From: Corbicula japonica
Taxonomy: Eukaryota; Mollusca; Bivalvia; Venerida; Cyrenidae
Direction of reading: 5' to 3'
Length of the DNA: 64,000 nucleotides
Assembly (NCBI GenBank): GCA_038501625.1
Contig: JAZAYU010000008.1
Coordinates: 12,400,938-12,464,937 of the forward strand
In this document: positions 1 through 11,359 of the stretch, in pieces
Numbering within the stretch: the first letter of the stretch is position 1
Layout: each line of letters opens with the position of its first letter
Notes under the pieces: generated by a model
What the model saw: the letters and a program-made list of their open reading frames with translations, nothing else
Told to the model about the DNA's origin: nothing
Database searches by the model: none
Translations under genes and position numbers: made by a program

Positions 1-1474
1 CTTTCAGCGATTCAGGCTTCAAGACAGATCTCTTTGAAAAGTAGATTTCATTATGTTTTGTACATGTGTTTGTCAAAAATATGCGAAACGTCAACCCATT
101 GTTTTTCACTTTCGGTTCTGCAGTGCATAAGCATTTTGTTTACATGAATAGGCGATTCGCCCCAAAACGATTCACCCCATGCCGAAGTCCTCATCACAAA
201 AGTTTGATTTATTCGATAAAATAACAGACGTCACGAAAGTTGCCAGACAGAGGGACCTGACTGTTAAAAATTTGGGTCGGTTTGACATGATTTCTAATGT
301 TATCAGGAATGTAAGACAAACAACTGAACTAGAACTTTGACAATTTTAATAATAATCAATAATATCATTTTCCTCAGACTGAGGTGGCCAAATAAGGCAA
401 AATACAAAAAGGAAAAGCGTTGGCAAAACAACTGAACAAAAGATTTTTGCACATAAACAATGAGAATTTTGCTGTTCATGATATTCCAGAAGATGGTGAC
501 TTTTTCATATAGATTTCTTAATATTCTCAATAGTATTCCACACCATAATGTCAAAATATTATTTTAGTTTGACCCAGCTCATTTGTGACAACCTAAAAGA
601 GGCGATTTTAACAAATTTTAAAACTGATACCTGTTTTGTGAAATACAAAAAAAGTCCTGTGCTGCGAATTCCTGGATTTTTTTTTTCAAACCAATATCCA
701 GCTTACAATCGCAAAATTTAAATTTCATATGGCATGCTGCCAATGTTTACAGTTACTGTATTGATCTCCATTTTGTGAGGTAACGTGTGACGTCATTGCA
801 ATTGAAACAGAGCAGGGAAGTTCTCAAACGTTATTTTGACTGTCAAATTGTGATATCGACTAACATACAAGGCAAAATGCCTAATGCGGCTCGGGTAATA
901 TGACACCCAGACCGGCAATATATCCTCACATACCCTTTCAAGGAACCAAATAATTGTTTTATTATACTGCAAAGACTTTTTCAGACTAAAATAATAAAAA
1001 AACATCGATTTTTTCATTTATTTCGCTTATTTCATGCCGAATGGCTTAATTCCCTTCTGAGAACCTCAATAATTACATGTCTGACGTCATTAATTTACCT
1101 GTATGACGTCACATCTATAGAAATTGAATGGACTATCGGTTTGATATTTATTTACCAAATTTGAGAATAATCTGATCGTTTTCAACGTTAAAAAACATAA
1201 CACAAATATTTTCTGTAACAATTTTAATAATCCCTAAGCATACCGCTTTATAATTTACAAGATCGGCTTCAAATTATGCATTTTTACGGAAATTCAAAAC
1301 AAAATGGCGGACGATAACAAAAGGTAGGAGGCCAGAGAGGGAAATTAAGGCACGTGCGTTAATATCTACGGCCGATCCGTAAATACGGATATACATCAAC
1401 GGCACATTATCCAATTAAATTCAAGTAAATTTCTTTGCAGTATAATAATTATATTTATTTACCGTATATTTCAG
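1..1474. other. AT-rich non-coding DNA upstream of the P450 exon
   Basis: I see no supported coding exon here; the short reading frames have no recognisable motif. The last bases form a plausible 3' splice site (pyrimidine-rich stretch ending TTTCAG) for the P450 exon that follows, so at least the right part is probably intron. Three perfect TGACGTCA palindromes occur at 788-795, 1082-1089 and 1104-1111. Confidence 0.5.
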
Positions 1475-1563
1475 GCGAAACCAAATTATGACAACGTGTT
1501 AAAGTTGCCCTATCTTGACATGGTCGTAAATGAGACGCTTCGTATGCATCCTCCAGCAAACCG
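1475..1563 (+). CDS. Cytochrome P450, single internal exon (K-helix)
   Basis: This 89-bp exon is bounded by TTTCAG and GTAACG and translates in one open frame to 30 residues. The segment YLDMVVNETLRMHPPANR contains the P450 K-helix ExxR motif (ETLR) and the following PP. In the family these residues form the structural core of haem mono-oxygenases of the endoplasmic reticulum or mitochondria. The wording resembles the CYP3-like clan, but one exon cannot fix the family. The upstream exons would lie left of the window. The PERF and haem-cysteine exons expected on the right are not recognisable as intact sequence. It could be a working gene with very long introns or a stranded exon of a pseudogene. 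The exon is intact, with no stop or frameshift. Confidence 0.8.
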
Positions 1564-2503
1564 GTAACGTTTCTTGTTTGTTTTAAAGTTTCATTAAAAG
1601 AATATTCGGATTTCAAGCTGTTATTGTGAAGGACATTACAATAATTAAATAAAAATTAAGTTAAAAGAAAAATCAACAACTTATTTAAATCACTTTAAAC
1701 AATATTAATTGCAGATTGTTGAGTAAATGCTTATTATGGTGTTACATAAATACTTAAATATACATGTGTTTTGTAAGATTATACACCATATTTCCAAATA
1801 TGACTTATTTTGACCCCATCGTACTATTGATAGCGTTATGATGAATATTATGAAGAATAGAGTTTATCATAATTTTAATACATAAAAGGAAACAGATTTG
1901 GGTGGACATTTTGAAAGTACTAAAGTTGGAAAAATTAAAACCAAGATGAGGAAAACAAACGTAAAGAACTTTTTCAATATTTGGGAACGATTAAACATAT
2001 ATCGTTAAAATGAGAGAAGAGAAAAGAACAAGTTGATAGTTGTACTTCTCTGGAAATTGAAAGTAGCCTTTTAAAAATAAAGCGCAACAATTTCTCTAAC
2101 CTTGGCTTATTGTGTCAGTATCGTCATTTTAATGTGGACATATAAAATAATGGTTTGTGTTGTTTAGTTTTTGTATTTGGAGTTAAGTTAATTTTTAGGT
2201 CAGGCTATTTATTTTTACTGATCTAACTTTTCTTACTTATTTAAAAAGTATCAGTTTTAATATAATTTATTTGTGCAAAGTTTTATTGAACTGCAATGTT
2301 CTTTTTGCGAAGTTTTGCTGTTTTCTTTTTTTGTTGACTATGCAATGACAACTGTAGACAGCACTTATTCACACCGTATATAGTAGCCTTATTTAATGTT
2401 TGCTTCAGCTTCGGAATATATTGTTGCGGTGAATCGATGCTCAGCTTACTTGTTCCACTTATTTTTCATTGCAGTATAAATAGATTAGCTTTGCAAGATA
2501 TTG
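1564..2503. other. Non-coding AT-rich DNA
   Basis: This is probably intron 3' of the P450 exon. I see no coding exon or recognised repeat before the satellite begins. Confidence 0.4.
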
Positions 2504-4888
2504 AAGTGTACCCTTACCGTACGGCGACAGCACCTAGAATGCCTCTAGTCGGAAGTATACCCTTACCGTCCGGCGACAGCGCCTAGAATGCCTCTAGTGG
2601 GAAGTATACCTTTACCGTACGGCGACTGCGCCTAGACATGCCTCTAGTTGAAAGTATACCCTTACCGTACGGCGACAACTCCTAGACATGCCTCTAGTGG
2701 GAAGTGTACACTTACCGTACGGCGACAGCGCCTAGACATCCTTTAGTGGGAAGTGTACCCTTACCGTACGGCGACAGCGCCTAGACATACCTCAAGTGGG
2801 AAGTGTACCCGTACCGTACGGCGACAACGCCTAGACATGCCTCTAGTGGGAAGTGTACCCGTACCGTACGGCGACAACGCCTAGACATGCCTCTAGTGGG
2901 AAGTATACCCTTACCGTACGGCGACAGCGCCTAGACATGCCTCTAGTGGGAAGTCTACCCGTACCGTACGGCGACAGCGCCTAGACATGTCTCTAGTTGG
3001 AAATCTACCCGTACCGTACGGCGACAGCGCCTAGACATGCCTCTAGTGGGAAGTATACCCTTACCGTACGGCGACAGCGCCTAGACATGCCTCTAGTGGG
3101 AAGTGTACCCGTACCGTACGGCGACAGCGCCTAGACATGCCTCGTGGGAAGTATACCCTTACCGTACGGCGACAGCGCCTAGACATGCCTCTAGTGGGAA
3201 GTCTACCCGTACCGTACGGCGACAGCGCCTAGACATGTCTCTAGTTGGAAATCTACCCGTACCGTACGGCGACAGCGCCTAGACATGCCTCTAGTGGGAA
3301 GTATACCCTTACCGTACGGCGACAGCGCCTAGACATGCCTCTAGTGGGAAGTGTACCCGTACCGTACGGCGACAGCGCCTAGACATGCCTTTAGTGGGAA
3401 GTGTACCCTTACCGTACGGCGACAGCGCCTAGACATACCTCAAGTGGGAAGTGTACCCGTACCGTACGGCGACAACGCCTAGACATGCCTCTAGTGGGAA
3501 GTGTACCCGTACCGTACGGCGACAACGCCTAGACATGCCTCTAGTGGGAAGTATACCCTTACCGTACGGCGACAGCGCCTAGACATGCCTCTAGTGGGAA
3601 GTCTACCCGTACCGTACTGCGACAGCGCCTAGACATGTCTCTAGTTGGAAATCTACCCGTACCGTACGGCGACAGCGCCTAGACATGCCTCTAGTGGGAA
3701 GTATACCCTTACCGTACGGCGACAGCGCCTAGACATGCCTCTAGTGGGAAGTGTACCCGTACCGTACGGCGACAGCGCCTAGACATGCCTCTAGTGGGAA
3801 GTATACCCTTACCGTACGGCGACAGCGCCTAGACATGCCTCTAGTGGGAAGTCTACCCGTACCGTACGGCGACAGCGCCTAGACATGTCTCTAGTTGGAA
3901 ATCTACCCGTACCGTACGGCGACAGCGCCTAGACATGCCTCTAGTGGGAAGTATACCTTTACCGTACGGCGACAGCGCCTAGACATGCCTCTAGTGGGAA
4001 GTGTACCCGTACCGTACGGCGACAGCGCCTAGACATGCCTCTAGTGGGAAGTCTACCCGTACCGTACGTCGACAGCGCCTAGACATGTCTCTAGTGGGAA
4101 ATCTACCCGTACCGTACGGCGACAGCGCCTAGACATGCCTCTAGTGGGAAGTATACCCTTACCGTACGGCGTCAGCGCCTAGACATGCCTCTAGTCGGAA
4201 GTGTACCCGTACCGTACGGCGACAGCGCCTAGACATGCCTCTAGTCGGAAGTCCACCCGTACCGTACGGCGACAGCGCCTAGACATGTCTCTAGTGGGAA
4301 ATCTACCCGTACCGTACGGCGACAGCGCCTAAACATGCCTCTAGTCGGAAGTGTACCCGTACCGTACGGCGACAGCGCCTAGACATGCCTCTAGTTGGAA
4401 TTGTACCCGTACCGTACGTCGACAGCGCCTAGACATGCCTCTAGTGGAACGTACACCCTTACCGTAAGGCGACAACGCCTAGACATACCTCGAGTGGGAA
4501 GTGTACCCGTACCGTACGGCGACAGCGCCTAGACATGCCTGTAGTGGGAAGTGTACCCTTACCGTACGGCGACAGCGCTTAGACATGCCTCTAATGGGAA
4601 GTGTACCCGTACCGTACGGCGACAGCGCCTAGACATGCCTCTAGTGGGAAGTGTACCCGTACCGTACGTCGACAGCGCCTGGACATGCCTCTAGTTGGAA
4701 GTATACCCTTACCGTACGTCGACAGCGCCTAGACATGCCTCAAGTGGGAAATCTACCCTTACTGTACGGCGAGAGCGCCTTGACATGCCTCAATTGCGAA
4801 TTGTACCCTTACCGTATGGCGACAGCGCCTAGACATGTCTCTAGTGGGAAGTGTACCCGTACCGTACGGCGACAGCGCCTAGACATGC
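2504..4888. repeat. 50-bp GC-rich satellite array, about 48 units
   Basis: Head-to-tail units of 50 bp, each carrying ACCGTACGGCGACAGCGCC and CTAGACATGCCTCTAG with few changes. GC content is far above the flanks. Variants recur in order (GTATACCCTT, GTCTACCCGT, AATCTACCCGT, GTGTACCCGT), giving a higher-order pattern. A block at about 2757-3060 recurs at about 3406-3708, roughly 13 units away. Read on the - strand, the monomer aligns over its whole length with the 3' half of the tRNA-like repeat at 49163-49320 and 5840-5945 (CTAGGCGCTGTCGCC, then a B-box-like GGGTTCGCTCCC degenerated to GGGTACACTTCCC, then AGAGG). Reading frames across it are artefacts of the repeat. Confidence 0.95.
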
Positions 4889-4995
4889 AATTCCGATCAC
4901 GCTACCGACTGCGCTTGCAGGGACAACCCCCAAAAAAGTTGATCAGCCCTGATAAAAATAATAACCACTGCATGACATCGGTAACCGATTAAAAC
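4869..4995 (-). repeat. Single-copy remainder of the tRNA-like repeat at the satellite edge
   Basis: Directly abutting the last satellite unit is sequence that matches the copy at 49163-49320 beyond the satellite monomer. On the - strand it runs TATCAGGGCT, GATCAAC, GGGGGTTGTCCC, an A-box-like AGCGCAGTCGGTAGCG, then GGAATTGCATG leading into the array. It therefore looks like the parent element from which the satellite expanded. Confidence 0.8.
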
Positions 4996-5543
4996 ATTTT
5001 TGACTGAAGACCGTAACATATTACGCGATATCTAGATCGTTTCCGGAGGTTTCAAACAGAAATTCTAGAGCTCTCATGCAAACGGTAATTCGTGTGCGTA
5101 TGTCTGTGGTATGTAAATAAAGAATTCTTTCATATAACTTGAGTTTTAAAACTAAAATCTAGCCTCAGGACACTATAAGTATTTTTACTTTTTGGGATGG
5201 GCGTGAGTATGAATGTCCAGTTTTGAAAAGATACAACAAAATAATTTGAAATTGAAAACGAAGGTAAACTTGATGGTAGTCTTTCTGGAATTTATTCAAA
5301 CTTGCTTTTTACGTGTATTTCAGTATATTCTAAACAATATTTTGTAGTTTAATAAATTTATCAGCTTTTACACATGTTTCTTTTGTTAACATAATCTTTT
5401 GTATATTGAATGCATGCAGACGCTTTAACCTGTTAAAAAGAACACGTGATTTTCTTTTTAGTTGTATGTTATCACATAATATGCAATTTATTAAATCGAA
5501 TCTGTGATTGTAATGGTATGTTTTTAATTTGAAAATAACTCAA
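4996..5543. other. Non-coding DNA between repeats
   Basis: AT-rich; no feature recognised. Confidence 0.4.
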
Positions 5544-5713
5544 AGTTCCAAGGCGGTAACCCCTGGGGTTCTCATTTTTGTTGATTGTTTGTAGTGTCCT
5601 TTTTGAAACGGATCATTTTATTTACCATGCTCTCTCTCTTCTTCTTCTTGGCTGTGTGGGGATGGCTTTTTTCTAAATGTGCCAAATCCTGATATGCATA
5701 TTTCACCTTTTTT
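5544..5713 (+). mobile_element. Family A retroelement 3' end (short copy)
   Basis: The copy runs from GTTCCAAGGCGGTAACCCC through the (CT)n/TCTTCTTCTTGGCTG block to the family terminus TGATATGCATATTTCACC. It is 5'-truncated relative to the long copy at 45620-46378. It carries the TTTGAAACnGATCATTTTAT variant shared with the copies at 50583 and 62150. Confidence 0.85.
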
Positions 5714-5839
5714 CAATAAAATGAAAAAGTTATTTAAAGGTTTGCGCATAACCCCACCTAAAGGAGCATGTTTGCGACACCTGTAAGATAAAAAAGGTCA
5801 TACAACTAAGAATAAAGACCTCAAATCTTAATTGATAGT

Positions 5840-5945
5840 TCCTCTAGCTGGGAGCGAACCCGCACCGTCGCGGCGACAGCGCCTAGCCCTGCAATTCCTG
5901 CGACGCAACCAACTTAGCTAGCCGGGACAACCCCAAAGAATCTGA
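5840..5945 (-). repeat. tRNA-like repeat (single copy)
   Basis: On the - strand it reads GGGGTTGTCCCGGC, an A-box-like TAGCTAAGTTGG, CTAGGCGCTGTCGCC, a B-box-like GGGTTCGCTCCC and AGAGG. The order and spacing are tRNA-like, with a long variable arm. The terminal seven bases do not pair as an acceptor stem, so it is a tRNA-derived repeat rather than a tRNA gene. Confidence 0.75.
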
Positions 5946-6079
5946 CTACTTTTGTCTCCATTTCAGACAGTCCGAACTCAGTTAAGGATCGATCACTGTT
6001 TGGACCAAAAAGTAGACGACTTTTCCCGGACATAAGTTCCGTTATTCAAAATTCATGTGCTTATTACAAAAGATGAACA

Positions 6080-6195
6080 GAGGAATTGTGAACATGTTGA
6101 AAGCCACCGACCACAACATAAATGAGAATACTGCAGTCTCGGTTTAATTGTGCCTGTTATGGGCAGTACTGGAAATGCATATTACTGCCCGCCTA
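6080..6195 (+). repeat. Family B dispersed repeat (fragment)
   Basis: Contains the family B landmarks GTTGAAAGCCACCGA, GCAGTCTCGGTTTAATTG and GAAATGCATATTACTGCCC, shared with the copies near 16.2, 22.3, 36.8, 37.4, 41.6, 47.4 and 63.6 kb. Confidence 0.75.
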
Positions 6196-6605
6196 GAATA
6201 TTCTGTAAAAGAAAGTAGAGGCTTGATCTGCTTCTTTTATTCAAGCTATCGTGTTCTTGCCTATTTTGCTCGCTCGAGGTTATTGATTACCCACATTTTT
6301 CGCTTGACAATGTCAAAAGCTTCTTATGTTTTATACGTTTGAATTATAACTTGCAACAAAACTTGTCGAGTTGATTGGTGGTTGGAGAGTGTTCACCAAG
6401 TCAGCCTGTACTTGTTTTTGTTCGTATCAGAACATGTTGTAGACAAGTGGTGCATCATAGAAGCTGGTTTAACCCCAAAGGCAAATTGTTTTGTTTCTGT
6501 CCCCGTTCCATTCGATAACCCCTAGTTTTCTCCGTTTCGTAAATTGATTGTGGCGTCTTATTTGAAATTATTTTTTATAAACCCATACTTTCTTTTCCTC
6601 TAATA

Positions 6606-7424
6606 TATACTGAGAGAAAAAAGTTTAGCAAGTCTGGAAATATTTCACTGGTTTATTGAAACTATACCAAATTGACTTAAACCAAGTAAATAATTGGATA
6701 AAGCAATTAGTTTTCAGTTGGTTTGTAACAATAAATTGTCAAAACCATATTGCCTTAGCTCACTGTACAGCCTGAAAGACGTTAGGGGTAAGGCGTCAAA
6801 AATCACAAGGAGTTCAGTATCTACAGTTCTGAGGCACATCCTAGTCCCAGTAGTATTCGTGAGATCTCGGGCTATCTTCCCACTGGACATAAACCGGTTA
6901 CGTCGAGAAAGCGTCGAGATGTGACGGTCTTCGTGTGGCGTTGTTTTCCGTGGTCTGCCTGATCTGGGTCTGTAGTTGACTCGTCCTGTCTCCCTCAGAC
7001 GGTTTCTTAGGCGACTAATTGTAGATTCATGGCGATTGAAATGCCGAGCGACAGCTCTTGCCGTCATACCAGCGTGGAGCATACTTACAGCTCTTTGACG
7101 TTCTTCTAACGTCATTCCTGGGCGACGCCCCATTGGAATTTCTTTGAGTTTTAAACTGGTTATTTTGTTTGTGGTAACAGCTCAAAACAATGAGGTACAT
7201 TACTCGACTCTACACGCTACCGAAATTGCAGTGCCTTCATTGCACGTGATTTTTGATTTTCTTACGCTTCGCCGACAAAATACACGGTTTTCGAACAAAC
7301 ACAATAGATGTGAGAAGAGCATCGATAAGTACATCATTTACATATAAAAACGTCTTCATTCGAAAGCTCAAAAAGAAAAAATAACATGTGTGAAAAACTT
7401 GCTAAACTTTTTTCTTTCAGTATA
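6606..7424. mobile_element. Non-autonomous Tc1-like transposon
   Basis: Terminal inverted repeats of 27 bp begin TATACTGAGAGAAAAAAG on the left. The right end is their reverse complement with one mismatch. The TA at each end is the target duplication typical of Tc1/mariner. At 819 bp the element is about half the usual 1.6 kb. It keeps only the N-terminal part of the transposase on the - strand, and no DDE catalytic domain is visible. Its insertion into a family A copy makes it the younger of the two. Confidence 0.9.
6714..7133 (-). pseudogene. Tc1-type transposase DNA-binding domain, catalytic part lost
   Basis: A 139-codon frame starts MGRRPGMTLEERQRAVSML. Residues about 5-55 form a paired-like helix-turn-helix (GMTARAVARHFNRHESTISR), followed by the GRP-type linker YRPRSGRPRKTT and a second predicted helical unit near residues 72-108. 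In Tc1/mariner proteins these segments bind the inverted repeats. The sequence after about residue 110 no longer resembles the family, which fits an internal deletion that removed the DDE domain. The frame is open, so a DNA-binding-only protein is conceivable. With no catalytic part it cannot move the element by itself. Confidence 0.85.
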
Positions 7425-7546
7425 TTATTCTGGGTAGAGACTGTGTTTTCTCAGTGTGGCCGCTACTGATATGTCTTTTTTACACAGCTCGTTCGCTTTG
7501 AGAGATCTTGTAGCAATGATAAACAATCTCAAATAATGATCTTTGC

Positions 7547-7858
7547 ATAAGAGAACCTCCTTGAGGCAAATGCGAGGTTAGTGCGCCATGATGGGGCAAG
7601 TGTAAAGTTAGTTCACCGTTGAAACTGTTTTTAACTCCCACTGTTAAATTGTTTTGCCATTAACCGTTGAAATAGGCGGTAAGCCCTCAGGTTCTTTATA
7701 CCTTTAATTGTTTATGATTGCTTGTTTAAAAATTGATCATTTAATAAAGCAATGCCTCGTTCCCTCTCTGCTGTTTTGGCCGTGTGGGGAGGCTGCGTTT
7801 TCCGAGTGTGGATATCCCTGATATGCATGATTTACTTTCTAAAGGGGTAACAATAACA
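7547..7858 (+). mobile_element. Family A copy (diverged)
   Basis: Shows GAGAACCTCCTTGAGGCAA, the stem-loop region AAATTGTTTTGCCATTAACCG, GGCCGTGTGGGGAGGCTGCG and the terminus CTGATATGCATGATTTAC. Many substitutions suggest an older copy. Confidence 0.8.
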
Positions 7859-9616
7859 CAAATTAAAAACAACTTTGCATGTTTGTTTTGGAGGATAAAA
7901 TCGAAAACAACGTTTGATGGAGATTTGATTTATAAGAAAATAAAATGCAATCGCGAAAAATAAAAAATCGATTAAGCTGATACTCAGAAATCGGTGCTAT
8001 TTAGTATGATTTCGTATGTTTTGTATAATTGTTGTTTTCTGCTACTTAAAGATTTCACTTCAGACATCAAATCTATTGTTTTATCAACAAAAATAAAAAA
8101 ACTACATAGCAGTAAGACGAGTTCTCAAGAGTATGTCCTGGCAATTTCATTCTGATTTAGCATTACCCAAGAAAGCTATTCCAGAATATTTCTACTGAAC
8201 TATCACTGATCATTATAGATGTGAATGTATTTAATCCATTTTAACCGGTCTAGTTGCTTTGGTGTTTGCGAGCGACTTACCCACTATAAAAACGCTAAAT
8301 TGGTTGCTATTTATATACAAGTGTTAATGTTTTAAGGAGTTCTTATGATGTATCATGCATTGCAATTTCGATCGTTTAACTTGACTTGCTTCAATTTGTG
8401 ATCATTTTGAACAATACGCGAAAATTACTTTTAACTATACGAAAAGAACATTTGTAACATTGCTAAAAAGCAAATGCTTTTAAAAGAAATACTGTTTTAA
8501 TAATGAAATTGTAATGAATTTGAAAATGTTTGAGAGTTACCACTTACACGATTACAGACCTTTCACTTATACAGAAAAGAGAAAAATCACATGGATCAGT
8601 TGGTATTTTGTTAATAAATCACGAGTAGAAATTGATAAGCCAATCTAAATTGTTATGTTGACAAAGTAAAATACAAGTTTAATGAGTTAGTCCATTCAAT
8701 GAATATTATTAACCACAGTGAAACAAATAGAAAGTAAGACTGGATGACGATCGGATAGATGGCCGGAGAGATGGTAAGCTATACATTGTTTGATGAGTTA
8801 GTTTTATTTTTATAAGTTTTAGCTGTTTGAAAAAACTTTTTTTAGCTTACAAGATACAAGATATAAAATTTTATTTAAAGTCGATGTTTACTTAATTTGC
8901 AAATATGGAGGCTGGAGATATTATAAAAAATGTTATTAATAAAACTTAAAAAAGTATGAATTCAAGTCTTATAAAAGTATTTTCCCAAAGTAGGTAGGTT
9001 GTTTGAAATATTTGAAATAGTTTTTAAAATGTTACCATTTAAATAAATTAAAAAAAATGATGCAGGAAAAGATCTAATATCTGACGTTCAAACGATTCTC
9101 ACAGATATTGTTACAATAATGTGATTTTTTAACATATTTCCAAAGATATTAACTTACTTTTTCTGTTTACGAAACAAATCTTCGTAGTGTCCAGACGATA
9201 TTTTTACAATATGTTTGGTTTTGAAAAAATTCTCAAATAAAAGTAAAGAATAAGTAATTTTGAAACAATCACATATAGGTAAAGAATGCCTGCAATTTTG
9301 AAACAGTCCTCTATGACATGTAAAAAATGTGTGTGATTTTGAAACGATTATACCACAACTAATCAACATGATTTTGAAACCATTTACATAGATATGTAAA
9401 ACATATGTGTGCTTTTTGAAACAAGTATGCCCATAGGTCAAGAATCAATTATCTAAGGTAAATGATGTGTGATTATCAAATGTTCTTACTTAAATAAATC
9501 AAGGTTGGTTTTCTTTTTTTCAATATTATATGAACTACGTTAGATTGAAAAGAGTTATCTAAAAATCTTTAATTTACCCTTAATATTAAACATAGAAGAC
9601 AGTTTAGGAAATTAAC
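7859..9616. other. AT-rich non-coding DNA
   Basis: No gene seen. Between about 9170 and 9430 the phrase TTTTGAAAC plus nearby words recurs every 50-60 bases (for example ATTTTGAAACAATCACATA and ATTTTGAAACAGTCCTCTA), which looks like a short degenerate tandem repeat. Confidence 0.5.
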
Positions 9617-9972
9617 CTGTTTGTATGCTTTTGCATGCAACATTGTTGAGCTGATGGGTGGGTTGGAGTTATTTCACCAAGACAATTTGTACTTGTTTTG
9701 TGATACGAGAACCTGTTGGGGCAAGTGTGAGGTTGGTGCACCCTAGAACCTGGTTTAAACCCCCAGTGGCAATTTGTTTTGCCACTGACCGTTCCAAGGC
9801 GGTATCCCCAAAGGTTCTCTTGTTTATTAATTGTTTGTGGCGTCCTATTTGAATTGACATACATATATAAAACATGCGCTCTCTCTCTCTTCCTCTCTTC
9901 TTTATCGCTGCGTGGGGAGGCTGTGTTTTTTGAGTGTGGCGATTCCTGATATGCATATGTTGCTTTTTTATA
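9617..9972 (+). mobile_element. Family A copy, nearly identical to 39825-40175
   Basis: A well-preserved 3' section from TGTTTGTATGCTTTTGCATG to TGATATGCATATGTTGC. By eye it differs from the 39.8-kb copy at only a few bases over about 350, so the two share a very recent source or arose by a recent duplication. Confidence 0.9.
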
Positions 9973-10072
9973 GTTCGTACAAATTTCAAATACCGAGCCA
10001 ACATTTCCAAAGAATAAGGCAATTAGATTAATTTACTATTTTATTTAAATTAAAAACGATCGGAACAAATAA

Positions 10073-10140
10073 AATATGCATATCAGGAATCGCCTCACCC
10101 AGAAAACACAGCTTCAACAGGCAGCAAAAAAGTAAAGAGA
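10073..10140 (-). mobile_element. Family A 3'-terminal fragment
   Basis: Begins AATATGCATATCAGGAATCG and continues into the reversed CAGCTTC...GCAGCAAAAAAG block. Only the last 70 bases or so of the family are present. Confidence 0.75.
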
Positions 10141-10835
10141 TTGTGATGTATTGTGGAATTCTAACAGGACATAACTATGGTGTAAGTTAAAATTGACCAA
10201 ATACTTCTTGCCGACCCTAATACCAGGTATTAAGGATTAAGAATTCAAACTGTAAATAACATCAGTTTACTCCGTAACCAGCTTGTCCAGTTTATTAGTT
10301 TTAATTTAACTTGCCAGATTGCTTCGTTGATTCTAAATGTCTTTAGTCTAGTGTTAATTTTCAAATTTACGGTGTCTCTAAATATTGTAGTTATATTTTC
10401 CAAAACCTTTAATATTAGCTTTTTCGTTGCATATAAACTTTCTAAGTCTTATATGTGGAACGGAATGGAACATGCGTAGAATTGTATTAGACAGATATAT
10501 GTTTTTTGACATTAATTGTTTAGCAGCAATATAATTTACAAGATATTATACAAATGACATGATCCTAACTCTTTGTTAATTTTAACTCTTGAACCTAAGA
10601 TACGAATTTAGGTACATCCATGTTAAAAACTATCATGCTTTTTTATGTGTCCCATGGCGATGTCAGTTCATTTCCTTTATGTATCGTTTCCTCCAAGACG
10701 ATTCCCGATTAAACTCAATACTTTCATCTATCTTAGAAAAATAGGGAATTTTTGTTTAATAAAATATTTTAAGACAATATGTATTTTAATTTGAATTTTA
10801 GACCGTGGCTAATAACTGGAAAAACTTATTCAAGA

Positions 10836-10945
10836 AAGAAGATATTTCAATGACGGGAATAGAACTATGTGTGTCCAAAAAGATCTTCGACATTCAAATG
10901 AAGAACCTACAGTCGACCAAAGCGTGGAAACAGTTTCGATGAGAA
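10836..10945 (+). pseudogene. Possible decayed P450 exon downstream of the K-helix
   Basis: The frame KKEDISMTGIEL...VSKK resembles the P450 segment that follows the K-helix exon (R..KKD..I.G..IPKG). About 25 codons later, TKAWKQF precedes a stop where the family has DP..W..P..FDPERF. The expected PKG and PERF are not intact. This is a suggestive but weak match. If real, it is the next exon of the gene at 1475 and shows decay. Confidence 0.3.
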
Positions 10946-11359
10946 TGCTCACATAGACTGTAACTTTACTAGGTAATAGGTGTGTTATAAGAACAAGGCG
11001 ACATATCAATAAATACTTTACTTTTTGTACATACTAAAAATACAGATATAACCTTATTCAACAATGATATCCGACGTATAGTAACGTTTTGGAAAGTTTA
11101 AATGTTTCTTAGATGTTATGCTTTATGATTTTGTAGAAAAAGTAAGAAGAAGGAAATCATACACTTACCAAGCAAGAAAATCAAGAACAGCTTGCCTTAA
11201 ACTTGGTTGGGTAGCAGACTCTTTACTTAAAAAACAACTGCAGAATGTGTTAGGTACTACGATACCCTGTTTGTATAATTAAGAATTCGGTTAGTATAGA
11301 CAGAACGTTTGTTCGTTTTAACTTTAAGTTAATTTGACCATTAATTATGTATGTACTTA

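Larger units (their letters stand above)
6212..7490 (+). mobile_element. Family A copy split by a Tc1-like insertion
   Basis: The left part (6212-6605) follows family A from the CTTGATCTGCTTCTTTTAT block to CTTTCTTTTCCTCT. The right part (7425-7490) resumes with AGACTGTGTTTTCTCAGTG and CTGATATG. The 819 bp between them is a separate inverted-repeat transposon. This copy is more diverged than those at 9617 and 39600. Confidence 0.8.

Noticed and set aside
2504..4888. Could the 50-bp array be a CRISPR array?
   Set aside because: The units are contiguous with no unique spacers, the genome is eukaryotic, and the monomer derives from a tRNA-like repeat.
4651..4992. A 113-codon frame across the satellite end
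   Set aside because: It is made of satellite units read in frame; a 50-bp unit changes frame each repeat and no protein motif is present.
9604..10022. Open frames inside family A copies (also at 39814-40076, 32166-32417 and 62217-62504)
   Set aside because: Except for the RT tail at 45620, these lie in the 3' untranslated part of the element and recur only because the copies are similar.
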